Source of the DNA: Domibacillus sp. DTU_2020_1001157_1_SI_ALB_TIR_016
Lineage (GTDB): Bacteria; Bacillota; Bacilli; Bacillales; Domibacillaceae
Direction: 5' to 3'
DNA: 64,000 bases
Assembly (NCBI RefSeq): GCF_032341995.1
Contig: NZ_CP135438.1
Location: forward strand, 1,488,001-1,552,000
The first letter of the stretch is position 1, and every line of letters starts with the position of its first letter. The position numbers and the translations under genes are program-made. This document shows, piece after piece, positions 33,999 through 42,510 of this stretch. A model generated the notes under the pieces. It made no database searches, was not told the origin of the DNA, and was given only the letters and a program-made list of their open reading frames with translations.

Positions 33999-34853
33999 TT
34001 ATAAAAGCTGTTGACTCTTTATGGCAGAAGCACTTATAGCATTGGAAAGCGTAGATGTAATTGATACTTTATCAAAGCTAAGCCCCAGCTGAACAGCAGT
34101 CTGTGCTATTTCTGGCCGAATTCCTGATAAAGTCGTTTTTACTCCAATTAGACTCAACGCATCGATTAATTGAAAGATCTGATGGGCTACCATTGTATCA
34201 ATCATCACTACACCGGATAGATCGATAAGGAGGTGGTTTAATCTTCTTTCAGAACATTGTTCCAAGGTGTTTTCGAGTATTAACTTTGCTCGTGCTGTGT
34301 CAATATCACCCACTAGCGGTAGTAATCCCATATTGTTATTAAGACTAATGACTGGTGAGCTTAATTCATTAATCATTTCTTGTTGACCTTTCAACCTCAT
34401 CGTTGAAGCTTTGTGATGCTCTTCCATAAACCAGGTTACCACATCATCCATGGTGTCTAAGATTTTTTGATACCATAATTCGATCATTTCTTCTGAATAC
34501 TTTCCTTTATTTAAAGAAACAAACTCTTTTATTAACTTTAAGTACTGATTTCGCACGCTAAAAAACTCTCTTGCTATAAAATGAACGGGCGTTGCTAAAT
34601 GCTGCGCATCATTTGCTAAATAAGTCAGCCACTCCTCAAGCCCCTCTTTGAACTTGGCTTCTTCCTCAATAAACATTTGGAAAAAACGACGATGAAATTC
34701 ATAGTTTTGTGTTTTTAATAATTTAACATCTTCAGTATTAGTACTGGTATAAACTCCAAACGATTCACTTTTATCTAAGGATTTATACCATTCCTCAGTC
34801 ACTTCCCATGCTCTTTCTATTAAAAACTCGCCTAGCTCTTTATTTCTGTACAC
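33999..34853 (-). CDS. RsbR-type stressosome protein (RsbRD/RsbRB-like), STAS domain
   Basis: 284 residues: an N-terminal helical non-heme-globin-like domain (YRNKELGEFLIERAWEVTEE to about 150) and a C-terminal STAS domain (SPVISLNNNMGLLPLVGDID, LLIDLSGVVMIDTMVAHQIF). RsbR paralogues with RsbS form the stressosome that releases RsbT to activate sigma-B. The usual phosphorylatable Thr is in the MIDTMVA loop. I start at GTG 34853: homologues begin at that residue and the AGGAGG site fits it, while the ATG at 34859 overlaps the site. It lies inside prophage debris. Confidence 0.83.
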   Translation of the reverse strand: MYRNKELGEFLIERAWEVTEEWYKSLDKSESFGVYTSTNTEDVKLLKTQNYEFHRRFFQMFIEEEAKFKEGLEEWLTYLANDAQHLATPVHFIAREFFSVRNQYLKLIKEFVSLNKGKYSEEMIELWYQKILDTMDDVVTWFMEEHHKASTMRLKGQQEMINELSSPVISLNNNMGLLPLVGDIDTARAKLILENTLEQCSERRLNHLLIDLSGVVMIDTMVAHQIFQLIDALSLIGVKTTLSGIRPEIAQTAVQLGLSFDKVSITSTLSNAISASAIKSQQLL

Positions 34854-34928
34854 CTTCATTCCTCCTACAGTTTGTCGGAAATTGTCTGTTAACCCAATGA
34901 TTAGTTTAACCTAACGAAGGTAAAGTAT

Positions 34929-35160
34929 CTATTTTTCATCTCCTTCTAGAGATCGGTGCCTCAATTCCTCTTTCTCTTTCTTGCTTAATCTAAGTATCAC
35001 TACTGGAGAAAGCACACAATGGCAGTTCACCCGCTCACCTGCAGGTAAAGAAGTATCACGTGGATGGTCAGCCGCATGTCCGTTCGTATCGAGCATTTCA
35101 TCAACCGGAATCTCTTCCCCGTCCAGGTCAACATGCGCTTCACGTGGGTTGTTTCTCTCG
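34929..35160 (-). pseudogene. C-terminal remnant of a phage head morphogenesis (minor capsid) protein
   Basis: The reverse frame encodes NPREAHVDLDGEEIPVDEML followed by AGERVNCHCVLSPVV and a stop at 34929. The pattern NPREAH-DG-IPVDE-...-P-G-NC-C is the metal-binding tail of phage Mu gpF/SPP1 gp7-type proteins. Everything upstream is lost at the junction near 35160. In phages this gene precedes the XkdF-type protease, and the XkdF fragment is indeed downstream at 33599-33814, so this is one relic split by the STAS gene. Confidence 0.6.
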
Positions 35161-35520
35161 ATGCCTGGCGAAAGACTAAGATCGTTAAGAGAAAAAGCCA
35201 GACTTACTCAAAAAGAATTGGCTTCACGTCTAAATGTACCTAATCAAAATATTTCTAATTATGAACGCATCTTTCGTCAGCCGGATTATGAAACATTACA
35301 GAAATTAGCTGATTACTACGATGTATCAACTGACTACCTTCTCGGAAGAACTGACACATCTAAAAAAGAAAATAATGATGAGAAAGAAATGATGAATTCT
35401 TCAGTAATTCAGCACTCAATCTGTTTTTTATGAAAATGGCTGATTCTCTAGAAGAACAAGTTGAAGAGCTACGTGATTTATGGGAGTTCATCAAAAAAGA
35501 GGATTATACAAAAAATAACA
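35161..35520 (+). pseudogene. XRE-family (SinR/ImmR-like) regulator, frameshifted
   Basis: From ATG 35161 the frame reads GERLRSLREKARLTQKELAS, VPNQNISNYERIFRQPDYET and ADYYDVSTDYLLGRTD, a complete helix-turn-helix domain. It then runs out at 35433, while the neighbouring frame from about 35430 continues with MKMADSLEEQVEELRDLWEF, the expected C-terminal oligomerisation segment. There is no ribosome site before 35161, and phage head sequence begins right there, so the promoter and start were probably lost too. A hairpin with U-tract follows at about 35515-35545. Confidence 0.6.
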
Positions 35521-35618
35521 CGCTGCGGCGTGTATTATTTTTGCGTATACACTGGTACTTTTTTTATATTATGTTAAAAGTACCTGTTTACAAATGGAGA
35601 ATAAACATGAAGAAATTA

Positions 35619-36854
35619 TTAAGGACGAACTCCTGTTACAATCACAGGAACAATCATTTTTCCTCCAGCAGTCGATAAAACCGTAACACTCGCTGGAACA
35701 CTAATAAGATTTAGTGTCAACACGCCCCCATCTGGAATAGGTAATTCGCCTTGTCCTAAGTCTGCTACCGTTAAAATGATTGGGTTAATAGAATCACTTG
35801 AGGCTGCTTGAATTGTAAGAATTTGAGTGTCGTTATTATAATTTGCGGAAGCTGATATAAAGTCGACTGGGACTGATTCTTTGATGCTTGCAGGATTATT
35901 ATCACTAACATTTGTTACTGTAACCCTACTAGGCGGTTTTTTACCTATATAAGAAACACGAGCAAAGTAAAGACCGTTTTCACCTTTCAGCCTTTTAGGA
36001 TTAATCCCCCTGCCAGTTACTTCAATTTCTTGCGGCGTAACATCCGATATAGCAAACACGTCTAATAAGCCACCAGAGCTTTCACTTTGTGTGTAGGATG
36101 TTCTTACCACGTCAACACCAGAAATAGTAGAGAGTTTTCCTAATAAGGCAAAGTCTCTTGTTTCAATACAGTTATTCGGATTAATTCCTGGTGTAATTGA
36201 GCGATCCGGTGATCCAATGCCAATTCCAGGTCCTTCAATTCTAAATATATTTTGAGGCTTACCAAAGCGATCAACAAACGGACTCCCAATAACAGGATGA
36301 GGCACGTTTGGGTCACCAATATACCCTTTTGGAGCTAGCGGCAATACACTAGGATCCCATTGTAAAAACGGATGGACACGACTAGTTAGCGCAAGTTCAA
36401 AATTCCCGCCATTGAATCCACCTATATCTTCCGTAAAATTGATTTCGCCGAATCCTTCTCCATCTGGCTCAGCAATGAAAGTATCCACTCCATATGGGTG
36501 TGTTACTGTATATTCCTCATTAGGCTGTAATCCTGATACACGAATTCGCACACGTCCGAATACAATTTGTTCCCCTGCTTTAGGTATTTCATTAGCAAAT
36601 GCTGCCTCTAATGCTAAAACGAGCCTTGCCCTTTCCCCCGTGCCTGTTTCCATTTCCGCTTCGGCTAAAAAATAAAATGCTTCACCTGGATAATTATCTG
36701 GAAAAGAAACAGGCTGAGCAGGCTCAGGCAGATCAGCAGGCGTAAGACCAGAAAGCGAGTCATTTGGATTTGTGTTCAATTGGAGCCTTAATCCATTCTC
36801 ATCTTTATACCACACGGGAAATCCATCCAAGGAATTAATCGGACCTTTTTTCAT
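35619..36854 (-). CDS. Large protein of unknown function, beta-rich, Ig-like C-terminal part
   Basis: 411 residues; ATG at 36854 follows GGGGAGG, the open frame reaches 36974. No signal peptide or membrane helix. The middle part has a distinctive block (VHPFLQWDPSVLPLAPKGYI then GDPNVPHPVIGSPFVDRFG) and the end looks like two Ig-like or tail-fibre-like strands (RVTVTNVSDNNPASIKESVP, VPASVTVLSTAGGKMIVPVI). I do not recognise the family. It is an isolated gene inside an island of phage relics. Confidence 0.7.
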   Translation of the reverse strand: MKKGPINSLDGFPVWYKDENGLRLQLNTNPNDSLSGLTPADLPEPAQPVSFPDNYPGEAFYFLAEAEMETGTGERARLVLALEAAFANEIPKAGEQIVFGRVRIRVSGLQPNEEYTVTHPYGVDTFIAEPDGEGFGEINFTEDIGGFNGGNFELALTSRVHPFLQWDPSVLPLAPKGYIGDPNVPHPVIGSPFVDRFGKPQNIFRIEGPGIGIGSPDRSITPGINPNNCIETRDFALLGKLSTISGVDVVRTSYTQSESSGGLLDVFAISDVTPQEIEVTGRGINPKRLKGENGLYFARVSYIGKKPPSRVTVTNVSDNNPASIKESVPVDFISASANYNNDTQILTIQAASSDSINPIILTVADLGQGELPIPDGGVLTLNLISVPASVTVLSTAGGKMIVPVIVTGVRP

Positions 36855-37580
36855 ATAAATCCTCCCCAAAATAAAATTATAGAATAATAGAATTTGTATG
36901 CAAATAACAAAAATCCATCTACGACTATGCCTTATTATTAAATGAAAAATGGAAGGAAAAGGTGCAAAAAACAAACGAGTATCTTTAATGGGAAAGCATG
37001 GGATAGGTTATTGAAGGGAGCAGCAAAAACTTCAATAGGTTTTCACAATCATGATTTTTACTTTCCATTCACTTGTGATATAGTTCATCTCGATTAATTT
37101 TAAAGATAGCCAAAGACTCTGGGGTGCACACTAATGTTTTCTGCGAATTCCTTATAAGTAATCCCGTTCCATTAACCCCCATACATTACCCTCCTAAAAT
37201 TCAAAGAAATTTTACATATATCCAAATCAAATTTATAGCTAATTCTCTTTATGTTTAACAAAAAATAAATGACATGAATTTTTCTGTCATGTTTTATCAA
37301 TCGAAAATGATAGAAAGATCCATTATTTTGTAAGAGAATGAGAATAATGTCTATAAAATGTTTTTGTATGCTAAATATTATTAAATTTAAAATCTATGTC
37401 ACTTTGTCTTCTGTGTACTATAGACAATCCGTTCAAATGGAAAAGGAATTAGTACATGCTTAAATAGTAAGTCTGGCCTGCCCCTTCATCGGAGCAGGTC
37501 TTTTCTTTATCTAGTAGTTTCCACACTTATCTCTTTTCTCATTGGTATGACAACTGTAAATTGGAAAATAGTCCTACCTT
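36855..37580. other. 726-base gap with little coding signal
   Basis: AT-rich. On the reverse strand near 37080-37180 a short, broken stretch reads GITYKEFAENISVHPRVFGYL, reminiscent of small phage helix-turn-helix genes but with no start or continuation. A terminator-like stem (GCCTGC/GCAGGTCTTTTC) lies near 37475-37507. I see nothing else. Confidence 0.5.
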
Positions 37581-38134
37581 ATGACCCATATGAAATCCCG
37601 CTTTGAAGACTTTATTGAGAATTTATACATAAAAATTTCGATTACTTCCCCTGAGCAGCTAAACATCGAGTTAATTGCCAGGGGGCTTGATATAGAGGTG
37701 GAATATAGTCATAAGAAAAGCAAGTTTGCAGAGATCGATAGTATCATGATGATCAGGCTTAATGAAAACTTATCCAAAGCAGAACAATGGCAGGAGCTTG
37801 CCCATGAGGTTTGTCATCTATTAAAACACTCAGGTAATCAAACAGTGCTGCTTTCCCTTTTGTGCAGCTGCAAGAGTGGCAAGCTAAAACATTTGCCCTT
37901 CACTTCTGCATGCCTACTTTTATGCTTGAAAAATTGGATCTGCCTTTCGATAAACGGCCGGCCATCAATAAAGCTGCAGAGCTATTTAATCTGGAGTATT
38001 CTTTTGTAGAAAAACGCCTTGCTCTCTGGGAGATTCAAATGATGGGGATTATTTTAAACTTCAATGGAAATTTTAAAAGCAAAAAAGACCTTATGGTACT
38101 TTTGATAAAAGTATCTTTGCAAGGTCTTTCTTGA
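37581..38134 (+). pseudogene. ImmA/IrrE-family metallopeptidase, frameshifted
   Basis: The first frame (37581-38009) reads QWQELAHEVCHLLKHSGNQT, the zinc-protease HExxH motif of ImmA, which cleaves ImmR-type repressors in ICEBs1 and phages. At about 37850-37862 the frame changes and the rest continues as QLQEWQAKTFALHFCMPTFM, EKLDLPFDKRPAINKAAELF and VEKRLALWEIQMM. One lost or gained base explains this, so the gene is broken or the base call wrong. With the XRE gene at 35161 it looks like the control pair of the dead element. Confidence 0.75.
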
Positions 38135-38156
38135 TGCCTGCATGCATATTCTTGGC

Positions 38157-38633
38157 TTAATGGTCGTCTCCCTGCTCAAGCCGGCCGTCTTGCTGTCCCG
38201 CTAATTCCATTTCATGAAAAAGCGAGAGTTCAGAAAGGTCAGTATGGTCCTCAGGACCGACTTTGTTGGTCAGGTAGCCTTCATAGCGCGCGTCCATCAT
38301 GCCGATAAACCCTTCCGGTTTGTCTAAAACAGTCTGGCCGGTTAATTCATAAGCAGGCAGCGCAGTTTGAACAAAACGCATTTTCTCTTGAGGGGTAAAG
38401 TTGTCCCAGTCCGTCATAGAAAACGAGTGAAGGGTTTCTTTGCTGATGGCCTGTTCCCTCAAAAAACCGGATTCCTCCCCACCTGTACTTTCAGAAGCGA
38501 CAAGGGATTCTATTTTTCCAAATAGGCTGGAATCAGACCCTTCTTCCCATATAGCGGATAAACTTAACCCAGCACTAACGCCTATTAGTACCATAAAAAC
38601 CGGCGCAAGCAGTAACATAAGTACGTATTTCAT
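38157..38633 (-). CDS. Hypothetical membrane-anchored or secreted protein
   Basis: 158 residues: a hydrophobic N-terminal helix (YVLMLLLAPVFMVLIGVSAG) followed by an acidic extracellular region with FTPQEKMRFVQTALPAYELT and KPEGFIGMMDARYEGYLTNK. ATG at 38633 follows AAGGAGGTG. Function not recognised. Confidence 0.65.
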   Translation of the reverse strand: MKYVLMLLLAPVFMVLIGVSAGLSLSAIWEEGSDSSLFGKIESLVASESTGGEESGFLREQAISKETLHSFSMTDWDNFTPQEKMRFVQTALPAYELTGQTVLDKPEGFIGMMDARYEGYLTNKVGPEDHTDLSELSLFHEMELAGQQDGRLEQGDDH

Positions 38634-39062
38634 AAGAGGCACCTCCTTTTTTACACAGTGTGCTAGGTGTCCCACTGTAAATAGATGCCAGGGATTTTCG
38701 CTTTGTTGTTTTCTCGTAAAACAAAGACGTCGTTCCCCGTAACTCCTATCTTTTCTACAAAAGCGGAAATTTATTCAAAAAACGTGAAAAATAAGATCAG
38801 TAAAATTTAAATCTCAACTACCTCTCTTTTTATGAAATAGCTTATTTTTAATCTCAAAAGAACAATATATTTATAAAGTGAAAAGCCGTATCAGCATGAC
38901 AACTGATACGGCTTCTTTTATTTATAGCTGGAGAATCCATTTTAACATTTGATGTTAGATTCAAATATCCAAGATAAAAAGCTGTCTCTATTGACAGCCA
39001 CAGTGAAAACAATAAAAAAGATATAAAGAAGCCCTGAAATAAGGATTTTATATCTAAAAAGA
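38634..39062. other. Gene-free region with terminator
   Basis: One clear hairpin, AAGCCGTATCAG (38883-38894) with CTGATACGGCTT (38903-38914) and a following TTTTA, orientated as a terminator for rightward transcription although no rightward gene precedes it. The rest is AT-rich and without a gene. Confidence 0.55.
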
Positions 39063-39743
39063 TTACTGGGCAGCTTCTATTGACTTGACCTCTTTTTTCA
39101 CTACTTGCAGTACCTGTTCCAATTCATATTCTAAACTTGGATCAATATATCCTTTGATAGGGGTGCTTAAATTTCCTGTAAACTGTCTACTCGCTTGTGC
39201 TTCAGCTTCCATCATTAAGATACGGTCCTCTACGCGTGACATCCCATTAGCGATCGTTTCAGAATGGAATGTCACATTCGTTTTTTGAATCTGTTTGATC
39301 GACTGAGCTATATTGGCTCTCGAAATGAGCATTAATCTTTTTTGTTGAAATTCATGATAGGTTTTTTTTAGTTCATTCAATTCTTCATACAGTGTCTCGG
39401 TTTGGCCCTGAAGAATATTCAACTGCTCAGTATACAGAGTGAGCTGCTGCTGGTGAATCAATTTTTCCTGCAAAGCCAATTTTGCGATAAAGTCCTCTCC
39501 TTGTTCCACAGCCAGCCTTGCCTGCCTGTCCCTTTTTGCAACCAGGCTTTCTGTTTCATTAATTAATGCTTTTTGTTTGTTTTCGAGGTAAATCTGCTGG
39601 GCTAATGCCTGTTCCCCTTTTTTGAGCTCCCCTTCCATTTCCCTCGTATACTCGTTTAACATCGCAATCGGATTTTCCAGGCTATCGAGTACGCCGTTTA
39701 TTCCAGCAGTGCTCATCGTTTTTAATCGTTTAAAAATCCCCAT
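39063..39743 (-). CDS. pspA: PspA/IM30-family phage-shock protein
   Basis: 226 residues, almost entirely coiled coil, with the N-terminal amphipathic helix (MGIFKRLKTMSTAGINGVLD) that binds stressed membranes and the family signature LDSLENPIAMLNEYTREMEG. PspA proteins form scaffolds that repair the inner membrane. ATG at 39743 is chosen because the AAGGAG site fits; the in-frame ATG at 39752 overlaps it. It starts where the upstream membrane gene stops, so they are an operon. Confidence 0.9.
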   Translation of the reverse strand: MGIFKRLKTMSTAGINGVLDSLENPIAMLNEYTREMEGELKKGEQALAQQIYLENKQKALINETESLVAKRDRQARLAVEQGEDFIAKLALQEKLIHQQQLTLYTEQLNILQGQTETLYEELNELKKTYHEFQQKRLMLISRANIAQSIKQIQKTNVTFHSETIANGMSRVEDRILMMEAEAQASRQFTGNLSTPIKGYIDPSLEYELEQVLQVVKKEVKSIEAAQ

Positions 39744-39744
39744 A

Positions 39745-40158
39745 TTACTCATTCTCCTTCTCAGGTTTTTGTTCTTTCTCCCAGTTGTCTAAAATGTCCG
39801 CATTACTTTGGTTTATCGGAGGGCTTATTTTTGAAGCAGGGGCATTCGTGACAAATTGCTGAAACGCATCAGCTTTGCTCTTTTTCTTATACCACCTATA
39901 GGCGAATATCGCAGCAGTCCCAGCTGCAGTAAGGAAGAGCATCATTCCAAGCCAGGAAAAGTCACCGCCGTGGTGCGGCCCACGCATGTCTGCATGGAAT
40001 GCTGGTCCTCCTCCATGGACTCTCCCCATTTGATGGGCATATCCATATCGCTCATGACCTTCAGACCTTTCGAAGAGATTTAGAAAATAGTTGATTCCAG
40101 TAAGCCCTGAAACGCTTACAGTTCCCCAGAAAAGCACTTGCTTTATTTTTTCATTCAC
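39745..40158 (-). CDS. Small His-rich membrane protein upstream of pspA
   Basis: 137 residues with a first hydrophobic segment near 8-26, an extracellular His/Gly-rich loop (HGGGPAFHADMRGPHHGGDF) and a helix near 68-88 before a Lys-rich tail. Shared operon and overlapping signals with pspA suggest a membrane partner or anchor, similar in arrangement to LiaI-LiaH. The His-rich loop could bind metal ions. Family not recognised. Confidence 0.65.
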   Translation of the reverse strand: MNEKIKQVLFWGTVSVSGLTGINYFLNLFERSEGHERYGYAHQMGRVHGGGPAFHADMRGPHHGGDFSWLGMMLFLTAAGTAAIFAYRWYKKKSKADAFQQFVTNAPASKISPPINQSNADILDNWEKEQKPEKENE

Positions 40159-40531
40159 TTGTTTATCTCCCCTTTCTATTGCGTGATGAATTGATTATAG
40201 TTATGAAAAGTGAAAATTCAGTGAAAACAAAGTAATTTTCAACAAAATTAAGCTATATTGCCACTACTTAGTACAAGTAACTTCCAGCCTCGTCAAGCTC
40301 TATATAGAATTCCTTTCTGAATCTATCCACGTTTGCCTCGGAGGAGAAGGTTCCAAGTCCATAAAAGGAAGAGTCCAGAATGTAAAGCCATTCTCCTTTT
40401 AAGTTATAGGCCTAAATAAAAAAGCTCCATATTTATAGGGGACTGACCCCATAGAGTGAGACAAATAAAAACACCTTTAAGTTGAAAACGGGTATGGAAT
40501 ACCTGAAAACAACTTGGAGGTGTTTTTTTCT

Positions 40532-40855
40532 ATGGGTACAAGAGTCAGTTATCCAGCGGAAGTAAAAATGAAAGCTGTAAAAATGAGATTAGCTGGAGTG
40601 CCGGTTAAAGAAGTCTTGAAGGAATTAAATATCCGAAATAAGACACAGCTTAAAACATGGATGAAATGGTACAAAGCAGGCGAACTTCATCGGTTTGATC
40701 AGCCAGTGGGCAAACAATATTCCTTCGGAAAAGGACCTGAGGAGGAAAACGAAACAGAGAAACTGAAAGCAGAAAACCGGTATCTGAAACAGCAGATTGA
40801 AGTCTTAAAAAAGTACGAAGAATTGGAGAGGAAGTGGTACCGGAAACAGCCGTAG
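40532..40855 (+). CDS. IS3-family OrfA (helix-turn-helix/leucine zipper)
   Basis: 107 residues from ATG 40532 (GGAGGTG nine bases upstream): an IS150-type N-terminal helix-turn-helix (VKMRLAGVPVKEVLKELNIR) and a zipper-like helix (ETEKLKAENRYLKQQIEVLK). Binds the element's ends and supplies the N-terminus of the OrfAB transposase after frameshifting. Confidence 0.9.
   Translation: MGTRVSYPAEVKMKAVKMRLAGVPVKEVLKELNIRNKTQLKTWMKWYKAGELHRFDQPVGKQYSFGKGPEEENETEKLKAENRYLKQQIEVLKKYEELERKWYRKQP
40807..40813 (+). promoter_or_regulatory. Programmed -1 ribosomal frameshift site A AAA AAG
   Basis: The zero frame reads TTA AAA AAG here, and orfB lies in the -1 frame and is open back to this point. This is the slippery heptamer used by IS150 and relatives to make the OrfAB fusion. 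Confidence 0.8.
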
Positions 40856-41682
40856 AATTAGTGGAAGAACTCAAAAACAGCTTGCCCGTCAGGGAAATAT
40901 GCCGGCATCTTGGTATTGCTAGATCCACTTACTATCGCTGGAGAAGACAGAGCCGGGAAGAAACATCCAAGCAGGCCATTGAACGAAAAATCGGCACGTT
41001 GTGCCGGAACCATAAGTTTCGATATGGCTATCGTAAAATCACAGCCTTATTAAAACGGGAGATGTTGATTAACCATAAAGCGGTACAGCGTATGATGCAG
41101 AAGTATGGCTGGCAGTGCCGGGTGAAAGTGAAGAAACGCAGGCAGACAGGACAGCCTTGTCATATTACCGATAATCTATTGAAAGGTGATTTCCAGGCAG
41201 ATCAGCCCCTTCAAAAGCTCGTCACAGATATTACATACTTGCCTTTTGGCCAGAAACAGCTGTATCTTTCAAGTATCCAGGATTTATTTAACGGTGAGAT
41301 TATTGCCTATTCTATTGGAGACTGCCAGGACACAAATTTTGTGCTCGACACCCTGTCGCAGCTTTCTTCCCTGCCAGAAGGGTGCATCCTGCACAGCGAC
41401 CAGGGATCTGTTTACACATCTCACGCTTATCAACAGGCAGTCAAAGAAAAAGGCATTATCATGAGCATGTCCCGAAAAGGGACACCCGCTGATAATGCCT
41501 CCATCGAATCGTTTCATTCCTCGCTAAAGTCTGAAACGTTCTATCTCGACAAGTTAGACAGCACTACGACGGCCATCGTAGAGCAAACTGTCGAAAACTA
41601 TATTCACTATTATAACCATATCCGTATTCAAGCGAAACTAAACAACCAGCCACCGGTTGCGTACCGGCAGCTGGCTGCTTAA
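40834..41682 (+). CDS. IS3-family OrfB, DDE integrase domain
   Basis: 282 residues; the DDE catalytic triad reads LVTDITYL, LHSDQGSVY and NASIESFHSSLKSE with the usual D-35-E spacing. A HTH_21 segment (YGYRKITALLKREMLINHKA) precedes it. The annotated GTG start at 40834 is probably little used, the active protein being the frameshift fusion. Confidence 0.9.
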   Translation: MVPETAVELVEELKNSLPVREICRHLGIARSTYYRWRRQSREETSKQAIERKIGTLCRNHKFRYGYRKITALLKREMLINHKAVQRMMQKYGWQCRVKVKKRRQTGQPCHITDNLLKGDFQADQPLQKLVTDITYLPFGQKQLYLSSIQDLFNGEIIAYSIGDCQDTNFVLDTLSQLSSLPEGCILHSDQGSVYTSHAYQQAVKEKGIIMSMSRKGTPADNASIESFHSSLKSETFYLDKLDSTTTAIVEQTVENYIHYYNHIRIQAKLNNQPPVAYRQLAA

Positions 41683-41969
41683 AGGTGTTTTGATCCCTGT
41701 CTCAAAAACGGGGATCAGTCCCGTCCCATATGAATGGGGCTTTTATACAAAAGTTATTCGTACTCACACAGAGTTGGATTTATACGCCCTTCCCAATTTC
41801 ATCGATGAGATGAAGCAATCTACTATTCTACTTTGCAAAAAAGTTTAACAATGGAGACAAATGTTTAATCCAATATGCTTCTTTACTCATATCCTAATAA
41901 TATAAATCGATTACAAACATTGATTTATAGAACTGCTTCACTACCTTTCTGTAAAGGAGGTGAAATGGT

Positions 41970-42086
41970 ATGAGTGGTTATTACGGTGGTGGCTATGGTT
42001 ACAACGGCGGCTTTGCGCTGATTGTAGTGCTGTTCATTCTTTTAATTATCATTGGCGCTACATTTAAAGGCGGATACGGCTACTGA
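41970..42086 (+). CDS. YjcZ-family sporulation peptide, 38 residues
   Basis: Gly/Tyr-rich head ([14 protein letters not shown]), a single membrane helix ([18 protein letters not shown]) and a Gly-Tyr ending. AAGGAGGTG precedes the ATG. The pattern matches YjcZ/SscA-type peptides found in spores of bacilli; SscA is involved in coat assembly. Too short for most gene finders but very typical. Confidence 0.85.
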   Translation: MSGYYGGGYGYNGGFALIVVLFILLIIIGATFKGGYGY

Positions 42087-42510
42087 TTCGAATAAGCGGG
42101 AGCGACATTTTAGAAATTCCCCTGGAATTCTCAATAGACTAGAAAGAACGCTCTCGTTAAGCTTATGATGCTGCTTTCGTGTAACTTTTACACTTTCCCG
42201 CTGAGAAAATGGTTTATATTCTACCGCAGCGGGTAAATAATCTAAGACATGGTCTTACATTGACCACTTACCCTAGTTTCTTACACCGCGGTGTCCCCCG
42301 CGGCTTTTTTTTATGCTCCATCTTCATTATTTTTACATTCATATAAAAATTCAAATAAGGTTTTTCTATCAAATAAAAAACTGAAAGACCAAGGGTCTTT
42401 CAGTTTTTTCAAAGCAACACTAACACTTATACGGGATTTGACATTTTTTCTTTATATAAACTACTATTTGGAAGACGTTCACCCTCTTGCCTTCCACTTC
42501 TATTATTGAT
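42087..42510. other. Intergenic region with two terminators
   Basis: CCGCGG-N6-CCGCGG followed by eight T near 42286-42313 serves rightward transcription. A perfect 16-bp stem (42375-42390 with 42394-42409) with A/T tracts on both sides serves both directions and ends the yoaE unit. No gene seen. Confidence 0.75.

Larger units (their letters stand above)
40438..41722 (+). mobile_element. IS3-family insertion sequence (IS150 group), apparently complete
   Basis: Ends are imperfect inverted repeats: GGGACTGACCCC at 40438 and GGGATCAGTCCC ending at 41722, with a further shared GAGACA and AAAACACC inside. Two overlapping frames (orfA, orfB) are joined by an A6G slippery sequence. About 1.29 kb, the usual size. 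No clear target duplication is seen. The DNA on both sides (AAAAGCTCCAT left, ATGGGGCTTTT right) would form a terminator-like stem, so the element may have landed in a hairpin loop. Confidence 0.88.
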
